IMG/VR virus record: IMGVR_UViG_3300044591_000895
Coordinates: 1 to 35,611 of that record
DNA length: 35,611 bases
Direction: 5' to 3' (one strand)
DNA from: a virus
Shown: one piece after another, positions 5,699 to 12,767 of the stretch
Layout: every line of letters starts with the position of its first letter
Numbering within the stretch: the first letter of the stretch is position 1
The notes under the pieces: generated by a model
What the model was told of the DNA's origin: nothing
Databases searched by the model: none
What the model saw: only the letters and a program-made list of their open reading frames with translations
Translations under genes and position numbers: made by a program

Positions 5699-6017
5699 AG
5701 TTGTATTTCCAGGCATCCTCTAGAATAGAATGTAAATAATTCCTTATTTTTCTCGCTTGTGGTTTTGAAATGTGTCCGTATGCTTCACGAAGTTGTTTAT
5801 GAATTTCATCAGATCCACCTTCAAGATAATCATCAAGATCCATTACAACATTGCTGATGTTTGCAGCAGTAGCACTTTCAATAAATTGTTCTACTTGAAT
5901 TTTCTTTGCTCCTTTTGTTTTTAAGTAATCGTAAAAATTAAGAACAAACTTACCATTAAAGGCATAATCAATTGCTCTTTCAACATCAAAATAAACTTCG
6001 TGAAAGGTATTATCCAT
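5658..6017 (-). CDS. 119-aa conserved phage protein
   Basis: A soluble, mostly helical protein (FHEVYFDVERAIDYAFNG at the start, ARKIRNYLHSILEDAWKYNY near the end) finishing in a basic tail (DKRPGRRKKANK). It begins directly after the glutaredoxin stop with no gap, so translation is probably coupled. There are no cysteines or catalytic signatures. I do not recognise a family beyond a general likeness to cyanophage proteins found next to glutaredoxin. Confidence 0.8.
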   Translation of the reverse strand: MDNTFHEVYFDVERAIDYAFNGKFVLNFYDYLKTKGAKKIQVEQFIESATAANISNVVMDLDDYLEGGSDEIHKQLREAYGHISKPQARKIRNYLHSILEDAWKYNYDKRPGRRKKANK

Positions 6018-6257
6018 TTAGATAACTTTATTCTCCTGTAAGTAGCGAATCGTATCTACACATCCCCCAAGATTTTCTTGATCATTCAATACAACTTGAG
6101 GAAAAGTTGAACCATAACCAAACTGATCTAAAAACTCTTGTCTTGTGAAATCTTCGTCAAGTTTGTAGATCTTATGGTCGAGTCCAGCCAATCTTAGCAC
6201 TTCCTCAATTTTAACGCAATAGGGACAACCATCTTTGGAATAAACTGTGAATCTCAT
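6018..6257 (-). CDS. Glutaredoxin
   Basis: A 79-aa dithiol glutaredoxin. The active site C11-P-Y-C14 follows the first strand (MRFTVYSKDG). The cis-proline loop TFPQV (P53) and the glycine pair GG at 64-65 that holds glutathione are present. It reduces disulfides using glutathione and in phages most likely supports ribonucleotide reductase during DNA synthesis. The length is normal for the family. It is followed without a gap by the 119-aa gene and shares the sigma-70-type promoter at 6630-6658 with the gene before it. Confidence 0.95.
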   Translation of the reverse strand: MRFTVYSKDGCPYCVKIEEVLRLAGLDHKIYKLDEDFTRQEFLDQFGYGSTFPQVVLNDQENLGGCVDTIRYLQENKVI

Positions 6258-6277
6258 ATTTCTTTATAAACTGAAAA

Positions 6278-6610
6278 TTATTTAGTGTTAACTGGAATTC
6301 GTTGATCTTCTGGTAATTGTTTTCTAACTGGTGGCATTGGTTGCCTTCCCCTTAGATTGTAAGGATCAATACCTTCTGGAATTGGATCATCCCATTTTCC
6401 AGCAAGATCAACGATTTCATTAGTTGGTAATGCTTTTGGAACCTCAACATCAACAACTGGTCCCATCAAGAACTTATTGCGAGTATAAGTTCTATTCTGA
6501 GGATCAAAAGATACCATCATAAGGGCATCTTCCTCTTCACCACAATCAGCAATCTTTCTACCCGTGTTGGTTTGAATTACTGAAAAATATTCTTCATTGT
6601 ATTTCTTCAT
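6278..6610 (-). CDS. Proline-rich conserved protein, paralogue of the right-edge gene
   Basis: A 110-aa protein. Residues 29-55 (ALMMVSFDPQNRTYTRNKF and on) and the C-terminus (LPEDQRIPVNTK) closely match the partial gene at 35393-35611 (ALMMVQFDPHKRAYRKQKF and LPEGQGIPVNIK). The middle is rich in proline and variable. The two copies bracket the whole fibre region. The ATG at 6610 lies about 12 nt after the predicted start of transcription from the promoter at 6630-6658. There is no enzyme motif; a structural or scaffold role is possible because of its partner's position next to structural genes. Confidence 0.8.
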   Translation of the reverse strand: MKKYNEEYFSVIQTNTGRKIADCGEEEDALMMVSFDPQNRTYTRNKFLMGPVVDVEVPKALPTNEIVDLAGKWDDPIPEGIDPYNLRGRQPMPPVRKQLPEDQRIPVNTK

Positions 6611-6719
6611 TTTTAGAGGTCTTTTTAGTATTATAAGGTGCCTGGGGTTTTCTGTAAAGACCAGGCCAAGTATCTCTAATTATTTCTGCGAGTTTATAAG
6701 ATGTTTCGGAAGTAATCAT
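6594..6719 (-). CDS. 41-aa small protein upstream of the proline-rich gene
   Basis: A short frame from the ATG at 6719 to the TGA at 6594, overlapping the next start by 17 nt. The peptide begins MITSETSYKLAEIIRDTWPG and ends in a Lys/Asn/Glu-rich tail. No Shine-Dalgarno sequence is visible and a sigma-70-type promoter lies inside it. The amphipathic first helix and the typical overlap argue for a gene; the lack of a ribosome site argues against. Confidence 0.5.
   Translation of the reverse strand: MITSETSYKLAEIIRDTWPGLYRKPQAPYNTKKTSKNEEIQ
6630..6658 (-). promoter_or_regulatory. Sigma-70-type promoter for the glutaredoxin string
   Basis: On the minus strand TTTACA (6658-6653), 17 nt, TATAAT (6635-6630). 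Predicted start near 6622, just before the ATG at 6610. It marks the boundary between the fibre region and the early-type gene block. Confidence 0.7.
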
Positions 6720-6742
6720 TTTAAAAAGTTGGGAATTAATTA

Positions 6743-7672
6743 TTAAAGTAGATATCTGATTGCTACTATACCAGAACCACCGTTGCCACCAAAATGTCCT
6801 GTTTGACCCCCAAGTGCATCACCAATTCCTGCCCCTCCACCTCCTGTATTGATGCCTCCAGCAGCATTTGTACGCTGATCACCACCATTAGAAGTGGCGA
6901 CTCCACCTGCATTTAATGCTGATCCGCCAGGAGTACCTCCAACTGTTGCTCCTCCACCACCAATACCGCCATTAGAATTCCCTTGTGTATTGGGAAAACC
7001 TGCAGATCCTGCTCCTCCACCTCCCCAGTAATAATTAGTGCCTAATATTGAATTTAAGATACCAGCGCCACCATTTCTATTGGTAGCAGAAGCACCAGCA
7101 CCTCCTCCTCCACCACCACCAGGTCCATTACCATTACCACCTGTTCCATTCCCAGAACCAGCAGCAGTGTCAAAACTTCCTCCACCACCACTTCCATTTG
7201 TTGCAGATCCATTTCCTCCAACTAATCCTCCACCATTAGACGCACTATAACGTCCTCCTCTACCACCTCCACCTGCAGTAAAACCAAGAGCTGTAGTATT
7301 AGATCCAGGAGTTGGATTAAAAGATGCTGATCCATCACCACCAGAACCACCAGATCCAATAACAAGTGGATAAGATCCACTACTGACAGTATATGTTCCG
7401 GATATGACACCTCCTCCACCTCCTCCACCACTATTATCACCACCTCCTCCACCACCTCCAGCAACTACAAGATACTGAACAGTTCCCGTACCACTAGAAA
7501 CTACAAAAGAACCTGGAGATGTAAAGATGTGAATTCTAAATCCATCAGAATCAATAATTGTTCCTCCAGTAGCAACCACTCCCGATCCAGCGGATCTAGG
7601 TCTTTTCCCAAAAGTTAGACCGCCTATTCCACCACCACCAAAAGAAGAAAGTCTACTTAAAATGGGTGCCAT
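6743..7672 (-). CDS. Glycine-rich tail adhesin, copy 1
   Basis: A 309-aa protein, about half glycine in its centre. After a short leader comes the shared module ATGGTIIDSDGFRIHIFTSP, then VQYLVVAGGGGGGG, long glycine/serine/asparagine loops, and the shared ending GGSGIVAIRYLL. The design recalls the polyglycine-loop receptor-binding tips of T-even phages (gp38 type), where the loops set host range; that parallel is inference. Two more genes here (10633-11613 and 12764-13630) share both end modules. Its ATG follows the upstream fibre stop by one base, so the pair is probably co-translated. The DNA is rich in CCACCA on the plus strand and gives false reading frames there. Confidence 0.85.
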   Translation of the reverse strand: MAPILSRLSSFGGGGIGGLTFGKRPRSAGSGVVATGGTIIDSDGFRIHIFTSPGSFVVSSGTGTVQYLVVAGGGGGGGDNSGGGGGGGVISGTYTVSSGSYPLVIGSGGSGGDGSASFNPTPGSNTTALGFTAGGGGRGGRYSASNGGGLVGGNGSATNGSGGGGSFDTAAGSGNGTGGNGNGPGGGGGGGAGASATNRNGGAGILNSILGTNYYWGGGGAGSAGFPNTQGNSNGGIGGGGATVGGTPGGSALNAGGVATSNGGDQRTNAAGGINTGGGGAGIGDALGGQTGHFGGNGGSGIVAIRYLL

Positions 7673-7673
7673 A

Positions 7674-8447
7674 TCAATAGAATCCTCCGCTTGCTACACC
7701 AAAGACCTCATAGTTTGCGGTTGTACTTGCAGAACCAACAGTATTAATTCCAGTAAATCCATAGATTGTATATCCAGAAGTTGTTGTTAATCCTGAGATA
7801 GCAGCATTTAAAGATCCACCAGCCCATTTGATTGTTTCTGGAACACCATTCAGATTAACAGCAGTACAAGTTCTTGCAATACCACTCGTTGAAGTTGCTA
7901 TCACAGTAAATGTGATAGCGTGATTGTCAAAATCACTTGAAGTTGGGATACCAACGACACTCAAAGTAATGTTACCAGTTGCGTTTGTGCAGATTGCAAC
8001 GTTAGCACTTGAAGAGTTATATGTTAATGTTGCAGTATTTCCAGAAACCAATACAGTCTTTTCTGCACCTGTAATAAATCTACTTTCATTTGGAGCGATT
8101 GGAATATTTGATTCAAATGCTTTTTTCGTATCATTATATGTAAAAGTTTTATTGGTTGCTCCATAAATCTGAATACCATCACCATTTGCTTGTGCATCTG
8201 TGGTATTTCCAGATCCAATACCCACCAGTGGATCTGTAATTTCTAAGTTAGTTGTATTAATAATCGTCTGAGTGCCATTTACAGTTAAATTAGTAAATGT
8301 AGCCGCGGCGCCAACTATATTACCAGTAATGTTAATTCCACCAGCACCAGTTAATCCATATCCAACAGGAATCTCTGCACCATATGTAAGTTGTGGAGCA
8401 CCGCTGGCCAATCTATTGACTATCTTATCAGCCCTTATTCTCGACAT
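7674..8447 (-). CDS. Tail fibre-like structural protein, 257 aa
   Basis: The N-terminus (MSRIRADKIVNRLASGAPQL) is the type found at the head of many cyanophage fibre proteins; the gene at 13635-14507 has a similar one (MSQLNVDIITNKLGTGAPSF). The rest is Thr/Asn/Gly/Ser-rich beta structure (LTVNGTQTIINTTNLEI), as in fibre shafts, and the end (TIYGFTGINTVGSASTTAN) is a compact tip-like domain. No cysteine-rich or enzyme motif. It has its own late box 20 nt upstream and precedes glycine-rich adhesin copy 1, which may attach to it. Confidence 0.75.
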   Translation of the reverse strand: MSRIRADKIVNRLASGAPQLTYGAEIPVGYGLTGAGGINITGNIVGAAATFTNLTVNGTQTIINTTNLEITDPLVGIGSGNTTDAQANGDGIQIYGATNKTFTYNDTKKAFESNIPIAPNESRFITGAEKTVLVSGNTATLTYNSSSANVAICTNATGNITLSVVGIPTSSDFDNHAITFTVIATSTSGIARTCTAVNLNGVPETIKWAGGSLNAAISGLTTTSGYTIYGFTGINTVGSASTTANYEVFGVASGGFY

Positions 8448-8467
8448 TATTGTAGGATCTTTTTACT

Positions 8468-8474
8468 TATTTAT
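8468..8474 (-). promoter_or_regulatory. Candidate late promoter box ATAAATA
   Basis: T4-type late core on the minus strand, 20 nt before the ATG at 8447, in a 32-nt intergenic gap. Confidence 0.6.
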
Positions 8475-8479
8475 AGAAC

Positions 8480-8845
8480 TTATGTAAATGAGAATATATC
8501 TAATATGAGTTCATCTCCATCAGAAATGGTCAAATCGTAAGTATCTAACACAACAACATCAGCATAGTTTGTATAAGCAACACGAAACCCATCAGAATTT
8601 AATATCCCTGTCTCTGGAACATCAACTGTAGTGTTCTCATTAATAATTAAATCATTAACGGCATAAAATATTTTACTTAATGGACTTGTACTTGTATTGC
8701 TCAGAGCAGTTGAAAATCCACTTACCCCAGTCAACCCACTTCCGTCTCCAGAAAAACTAGTAGCAGTTATTACACCAGAGACATTAATACCTGATGCGGT
8801 TAAAATACCAACTGGAGATAATAACTGCGATTTCGTCTGAGACAT
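8480..8845 (-). CDS. Short tail fibre-like protein, 121 aa
   Basis: Contains the fibre repeat signature GVITATSFSGDGSGLTG, also seen in the fibres at 12054-12302, 14544-15548 and 20413-21345, followed by a hydrophilic beta-rich domain with DGFRVAYTNYADVVVLDTYD. In longer fibres this signature marks the joint between shaft repeats. Here it stands near the N-terminus, so the protein may be a tip or collar piece. A late box lies 21 nt upstream. Structural assignment rests on motif sharing only. Confidence 0.7.
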   Translation of the reverse strand: MSQTKSQLLSPVGILTASGINVSGVITATSFSGDGSGLTGVSGFSTALSNTSTSPLSKIFYAVNDLIINENTTVDVPETGILNSDGFRVAYTNYADVVVLDTYDLTISDGDELILDIFSFT

Positions 8846-8866
8846 TATATCTGAGATACTTTTATG

Positions 8867-8873
8867 TATTTAT
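8867..8873 (-). promoter_or_regulatory. Candidate late promoter box ATAAATA
   Basis: AATAAATA on the minus strand, 21 nt before the ATG at 8845, between this fibre gene and the oxygenase ending at 8883. Confidence 0.6.
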
Positions 8874-8882
8874 TCAATTATT

Positions 8883-9593
8883 TCATCTATCAAATGCGTG
8901 ATTTGCTCTATTGCCATCAGCAAGAACATAGTGAAAAAAGATTTGATGATAATATAAATCTTCTTTCTCTACTTTTTTACCATACCAAGTTCTATGGTAT
9001 TCCCCAGGCATTGGATCTCTCCAATGTGGCCTCTCACATCCTTTGTAGATCATACCATCACCAGGATTTAGAATCACAGAACGATTCTCACCCCTTGATA
9101 CAATGATTGTTTTATTAGCATCAAGATAAGTATCTGGTGTCTTAATCCAGATGGGCCAAGGTGTACTTATATTAGAACCTACATGAACTGTAACTGAAAT
9201 CTCACAGGCAGGGCGATCTGCATGGTTTGCAAGTGCTTGTCCAGGGTTATAAAACCTGTCATAATAGTAAGTATTATAAAGTTTCTTACCAATTACTTTC
9301 TCAAGTTTCATACGAATCTGTGAGTGGGCAAACCTATAAGGAGGCCAGTAGTATCTTGAAGTAGATCCCTCTACTTGATTTTCTACGGGACAATGATTGA
9401 ACCTATCAACCTTTCCAAAGTAATTATATTGCCCTTTGATTGCTGGTGGTTCAGAATAAAGATCTTTCGGATCCCATAGATTTCTTAAGACCAGGTATCC
9501 GTTCTTATCAAACTCTTCATTGTTTGTAGGTGATGTTCCAGAATTGAGTCTTTCTTGACAGTCAATATCTTGTTGTGCCATTTGTTCTGCCAT
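8883..9593 (-). CDS. 2OG-Fe(II) oxygenase, phytanoyl-dioxygenase-like
   Basis: A 236-aa enzyme of the 2-oxoglutarate and iron(II)-dependent oxygenase fold. H124 and D126 (NHADR) give the HxD pair, and H190 in ERPHWRDP is the likely third iron ligand, after a PGDGMIYKG turn typical of this fold. Such enzymes hydroxylate proteins or small molecules. The start has a GAGG about six bases ahead and lies 8 nt after the stop of the second oxygenase, so both are one transcript, most likely from the perfect sigma-70 promoter at 10267-10295. Substrate unknown: fibre side chains, host proteins or nucleotides are all open. It is not closely similar to its neighbour, so the pair is not a recent duplication. 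Confidence 0.85.
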   Translation of the reverse strand: MAEQMAQQDIDCQERLNSGTSPTNNEEFDKNGYLVLRNLWDPKDLYSEPPAIKGQYNYFGKVDRFNHCPVENQVEGSTSRYYWPPYRFAHSQIRMKLEKVIGKKLYNTYYYDRFYNPGQALANHADRPACEISVTVHVGSNISTPWPIWIKTPDTYLDANKTIIVSRGENRSVILNPGDGMIYKGCERPHWRDPMPGEYHRTWYGKKVEKEDLYYHQIFFHYVLADGNRANHAFDR

Positions 9594-9601
9594 AATTCAC
9601 C

Positions 9602-10237
9602 TCAACGGAAACGTGGACCTGTTACCCATCCAACAAGACTCTTACGAACACCTTTAGTTACTTTTTGAACTCTGTGTTGTGTACGTGAATCAAAAAGAAT
9701 CATAGTTCCACGTTGTCTTGGTGCAATATAAGGTTTTCCTGCTTCATCAAGGAGTTGTAAGTTTCCACCTTCATAAGTATCAGGATCAGACAGAAGCAAA
9801 CTAAAAGAAAGTTTTCTAACTTGCTCACAGTTTTTATTCACAAAATCTTGAAACAATGCTTCTCCGTGACCACGATTCCCCTCAGATACTGGTTTATAAT
9901 ATGTGGCAAGACTTTGGTCATTATGCCACCCATAAAACTCACCTTCTCCATAAACAGTATATTGCATTGATTCGCCATCAATGTTGGAGAGATCATATTG
10001 AAAATTCTCACGATTTGCTCTCTGGACATAGTGCCAAACAAATCCTGCGATCCAATGATTAGTTGGAACCCAGGCATTTTTTGCGTTTCTTTTATCCTTA
10101 TCTACTGTTCCATAATCACCTTCACCAACTCTAGAATCTTGTAGTTGCATATCAAAATTTTCTGCAAGATCTTCTTCAACAATGTCTATGATTTTGTTTG
10201 GAATATTTGTAAAATACCAAATGCTTTGAAAGGCCAA
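9602..10237 (-). CDS. PKHD-type 2OG-Fe(II) hydroxylase
   Basis: A 211-aa enzyme close to the PKHD-type hydroxylases (PiuC-like). From the TTG start at 10237, the HxD motif is H105-N-D107 in YGWHND, the distal histidine is H188 in TQHRV and the 2-oxoglutarate arginine is R198 (KGVRKSLVGW). All key residues are present, so activity is likely. The start is chosen because GGAGG sits exactly six bases before this TTG; the TTG two codons earlier touches the GGAGG. A fossil of a related gene lies at 16969-17040. Members act on proline or lysine residues or on siderophore-related targets; here the nearby glycine/proline-rich fibres are possible substrates, by inference. Confidence 0.92.
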   Translation of the reverse strand: MAFQSIWYFTNIPNKIIDIVEEDLAENFDMQLQDSRVGEGDYGTVDKDKRNAKNAWVPTNHWIAGFVWHYVQRANRENFQYDLSNIDGESMQYTVYGEGEFYGWHNDQSLATYYKPVSEGNRGHGEALFQDFVNKNCEQVRKLSFSLLLSDPDTYEGGNLQLLDEAGKPYIAPRQRGTMILFDSRTQHRVQKVTKGVRKSLVGWVTGPRFR

Positions 10238-10266
10238 TTTCAACCTCCGATTGAATAATTAAAGTA

Positions 10267-10295
10267 ATTATATTTTGATTTTGTTCAGATGTCAA
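10267..10295 (-). promoter_or_regulatory. Perfect consensus sigma-70 promoter before the oxygenase pair
   Basis: On the minus strand TTGACA (10295-10290), 17 nt, TATAAT (10272-10267), with no mismatch. Predicted start near 10260, 23 nt before the TTG start at 10237. The -35 overlaps the stop codon of the gene at 10292. A host-type promoter amid late structural genes. Confidence 0.85.
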
Positions 10296-10636
10296 TAGAA
10301 AACTTTTAATTTCTTTCTATCAAAACCAAAAATTGAATCTTTATCTATCGTAATATAAGTTTTATTTGGTAGATAGATCTTCTTTTCTCCCCTGATGATT
10401 TTGATATTTGAATTTTTCATATCAAAAGAATAGACAGAGGAAAGAATTTGTGAAATATCTTGTTCTGGTTTTAATTGACTTATAACCAGAAAATTATTTT
10501 CATAAAAGAACTGGTTGTATCCTTCAATTGATCCTGATGATGGATGATGAATTGAAATATAACAACCAAGTATATTTTGCAATTCCATACAAGGTGTGTA
10601 TGGTTTTGAGAAAAATTTATTAATTATGTTAATCAT
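10292..10636 (-). CDS. Unrecognised 114-aa protein
   Basis: I do not recognise this protein. It is soluble, Ile/Asn/Lys-rich, with alternating beta-type stretches (NNFLVISQLKPEQDISQIL, then KIYLPNKTYITID) and an HHPSSGS loop near residue 30. Its ATG overlaps the stop of adhesin copy 2 as ATGA, so it is translated with the adhesin. This place, directly behind an adhesin, is where T-even phages often keep fibre assembly proteins, but there is no sequence evidence for that role. Its base composition is lower in G+C than the adhesin's, as expected for a non-repetitive gene. Confidence 0.65.
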   Translation of the reverse strand: MINIINKFFSKPYTPCMELQNILGCYISIHHPSSGSIEGYNQFFYENNFLVISQLKPEQDISQILSSVYSFDMKNSNIKIIRGEKKIYLPNKTYITIDKDSIFGFDRKKLKVFY

Positions 10637-11613
10637 AGTGAGTATCTGATTATTACGATTCCGGAACCACCGGGTGCTCCAGGATATCCAGCATCTGGAG
10701 CAGGATATGAACGAGTACCACCACCACCACCCCCACCAGTATTGGTAGTTCCTTGTGTTCCCGGAAACTCTGGAACTGCACCGCCACCCCCTCCGCCGCC
10801 GGCGCCACCAGCACCCGCAGGGCCAAAAGTTTGAATTCTTCCTGCTCCACCTCCACCAGCAAAATATCTACCTGGAGCAGGTCCTGGAGTTCCATAAGAT
10901 GCTGGAACCCAAGTTACTGGAGAACCTATACCACCAGCGCCTCCTGTATATGATGGTGATCCATTTGCCCCTGAAGCACCTGCGCCACCACCACCACCAC
11001 TACCGCCTGGATCAGGACCTGCAAATCCCCCAGGATTTCCTTGTGGTGGTGATGTTGGTGGAGTGTTTCCTGCTCCTGCAGAATTTGATGTATATCCACT
11101 TCCCCCACCAGATCCTCCGGAATTTCCAATAACTGCTGGATCGCTCGGAGGTCCTCCAACGCCGCCGCCGCCGCCGCCAGTGGAAGTTATTGTTGAAAAA
11201 ATGCTATCGAATCCATATCCACCTCTAGTACTAGGTGTTCCTCCACCAACAAATGGAGATGGTAGTTGTCCTGCACCGGCACCACCTCCAGCACCTATAG
11301 TAATTGGATAAGTTCCTGAATTGATTAGAAAATTAGTTCCTGTTCTAAAACCTCCAGCGCCGCCGCCGCCGCCGCCTGTGGCCGTGCCACCTGTGCCTCC
11401 TCCACCACCACCGCCAGCAACTACAACGTATTCTACACTTAAATTTGTATTTGCTGTAAAAGAGCCCGGAGATGTAAAGACGTGAATTCTATATCCACCA
11501 GAATCTATAATTGTTCCACCAGTTGCAAATGCTCCAGCATTTGTTCCTTGATTCCTGGTTCTTCCAAAAACATCTGCAAATGGAGATCCAATTCTTGTTG
11601 ATCTAATTCCCAT
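10633..11613 (-). CDS. Glycine-rich tail adhesin, copy 2
   Basis: A 326-aa protein with the module TGGTIIDSGGYRIHVFTSPG near residue 35, then VEYVVVAGGGGGGG, glycine- and proline-rich loops and the ending GGSGIVIIRYSL. Two inner modules, NTPPTSPPQGNPGG and YGTPGPAPGRYFAGGGG, recur in copy 3 at 12764-13630, and several DNA blocks are identical or nearly so between the two genes. Copy 1 has the ends but not those inner modules. The protein is probably exposed at a fibre tip. Overlap with the 114-aa gene downstream is ATGA. No enzyme motif. Confidence 0.85.
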   Translation of the reverse strand: MGIRSTRIGSPFADVFGRTRNQGTNAGAFATGGTIIDSGGYRIHVFTSPGSFTANTNLSVEYVVVAGGGGGGGTGGTATGGGGGGAGGFRTGTNFLINSGTYPITIGAGGGAGAGQLPSPFVGGGTPSTRGGYGFDSIFSTITSTGGGGGGVGGPPSDPAVIGNSGGSGGGSGYTSNSAGAGNTPPTSPPQGNPGGFAGPDPGGSGGGGGAGASGANGSPSYTGGAGGIGSPVTWVPASYGTPGPAPGRYFAGGGGAGRIQTFGPAGAGGAGGGGGGGAVPEFPGTQGTTNTGGGGGGGTRSYPAPDAGYPGAPGGSGIVIIRYSL

Positions 11614-11627
11614 TGTATTATCCTCTT

Positions 11628-12035
11628 TTAGATGTCAGTATCACCAAGAATTTGATAGTTAATGGCACTACCAATACCTGCTCCACCAACCGATAATACT
11701 GGTGGTGTAATTTCTACAACTACTTTATCACCGTGTACAAGAACTAAAGGATAATTCATCTCAAAGAAGAATGTTTCATTTGATGCAAGGTCTACTCTTG
11801 CTAGTCTATATGCTGTTTGTCCTACACCAGAAACTGAAACATTATTTGGATAGACATAAAGTGATGAGGTAGCAGTTGCAAGACCAGTATTATGCATAAT
11901 CACACCACGAAGATAGGTGGTTGATGCAATACCAACGCCACCTGCAGTTTGAGTAACTCCAACCGTCAAGATACCTACAGTGTTGATACCAGTGACTGCT
12001 TGTATTCCTAATAGTTTAGTTCTTCTAAGAGACAT
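11628..12035 (-). CDS. Structural protein with beta-sandwich character, 135 aa
   Basis: Starts MSLRRTKLLGIQAVTGINTV, continues with GIASTTYLRGVIMHNTG and ends in a hydrophobic beta domain (YPLVLVHGDKVVVEI). Both the N-terminus and the style match small cyanophage tail or virion-decoration proteins. Repeated GxxTVG and GVGIAS segments look like short fibre repeats. A CTAAATA late box lies 15 nt upstream. It precedes adhesin copy 2 by 14 nt. Exact role unknown. Confidence 0.65.
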   Translation of the reverse strand: MSLRRTKLLGIQAVTGINTVGILTVGVTQTAGGVGIASTTYLRGVIMHNTGLATATSSLYVYPNNVSVSGVGQTAYRLARVDLASNETFFFEMNYPLVLVHGDKVVVEITPPVLSVGGAGIGSAINYQILGDTDI

Positions 12036-12050
12036 CTTTATACTTTCTTT

Positions 12051-12057
12051 TATTTAG
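12051..12057 (-). promoter_or_regulatory. Candidate late promoter box CTAAATA
   Basis: Variant of the late core, 15 nt before the ATG at 12035. The same CTAAATA form occurs at 27944, 30395 and 34664. Confidence 0.5.
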
Positions 12058-12302
12058 TTAAACAGTGCTGCATCAAGTTCATTGAAACTTGATGGAATGT
12101 TTAAATTTGAAATATTACTACCATCACCATACAAACTAGAAGCAGTTACAACACCTACATTTAGATTTGGACTTCCGCTTAATCCAGTAGCAGTTCCTGT
12201 AAGATTTCCAACAAAACTAGAAGCAGTTACAACACCTACATTGAGATTATTATTTGAAGATATACTTGCCGCGAACCCTGCTAAATTACTTGCTTTAGAC
12301 AT
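12054..12302 (-). CDS. Short two-repeat fibre protein, 82 aa
   Basis: Made of two copies of one unit: NLNVGVVTASSFVGNLTG and NLNVGVVTASSLYGDGSN, separated by a TATGLSGSP linker. The second copy ends in the YGDGSN form typical of longer fibres, such as YGDGSNLTG in 14544-15548. It may be a minimal fibre, or an exchange module for the shaft of others. An ATAAATA box lies 21 nt before its ATG at 12302, so it is expressed by itself and is not simply a degraded fragment. Confidence 0.65.
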   Translation of the reverse strand: MSKASNLAGFAASISSNNNLNVGVVTASSFVGNLTGTATGLSGSPNLNVGVVTASSLYGDGSNISNLNIPSSFNELDAALFN

Positions 12303-12323
12303 TCTTATAGGTTACTTTGTAGG

Positions 12324-12330
12324 TATTTAT
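12324..12330 (-). promoter_or_regulatory. Candidate late promoter box ATAAATA
   Basis: Late core 21 nt before the ATG at 12302, in the 41-nt gap after the 133-aa gene. Confidence 0.6.
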
Positions 12331-12343
12331 TGTTGCTTCGTCT

Positions 12344-12745
12344 TCACTTCTTCTCCATGGAGTTGCGTAAACCTATAAGTTCAATCAAATCCCAAGTCTG
12401 AGTTTCTTCATTCCAACTATAAGTATTTTCATCTTCAGGATAAGAAACTGGTGCTTCCCACTGTCCTGTAGTTTCATTCAAAGTCCAAGAAAGATAAGGT
12501 TGAGGAGAAATAAAGAGGTCTAAATCTTCTCTATAAGTATCTCCAAGACCTGCATATTTGCCTCTAAAGTTTCCACCATATGAGGTTCTTATCCATCTTC
12601 TATCAGCGCCGTGATGAAGATGCAAATGATCTATACCAAGTTGCTCTACTTCATTTTCATTTTCATCTGTAATAATCTCGTTGTCCATGTAGGCAACATA
12701 GATAACTTCATTATTTTCGTTAAGTTCTGCGTAGTGTGGGGCCAT
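12344..12745 (-). CDS. Conserved Trp-rich cyanophage protein, 133 aa
   Basis: Recognisable by WIRTSYGGNFRGKYAGLGDT, then PQPYLSWTLNETTGQWEAP and a final ENTYSWNEETQTW. This pattern is common in marine phage genomes next to fibre genes, and I know no proven function. The N-terminus (MAPHYAELNENNEVIYVAYM) reads as a small beta domain and is followed by a His-rich stretch (HLHLHHGADRR). The SW-x-LN-x-W unit also appears in the 131-aa protein at 30422-30817. A structural or fibre accessory role is most likely. A late box lies 15 nt upstream. Confidence 0.75.
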   Translation of the reverse strand: MAPHYAELNENNEVIYVAYMDNEIITDENENEVEQLGIDHLHLHHGADRRWIRTSYGGNFRGKYAGLGDTYREDLDLFISPQPYLSWTLNETTGQWEAPVSYPEDENTYSWNEETQTWDLIELIGLRNSMEKK

Positions 12746-12760
12746 ATTGTTTTTTTGTTT

Positions 12761-12767
12761 TATTTAT
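12761..12767 (-). promoter_or_regulatory. Candidate late promoter box ATAAATA
   Basis: Late core 15 nt before the ATG at 12745; it overlaps the last codons of adhesin copy 3. Confidence 0.55.
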
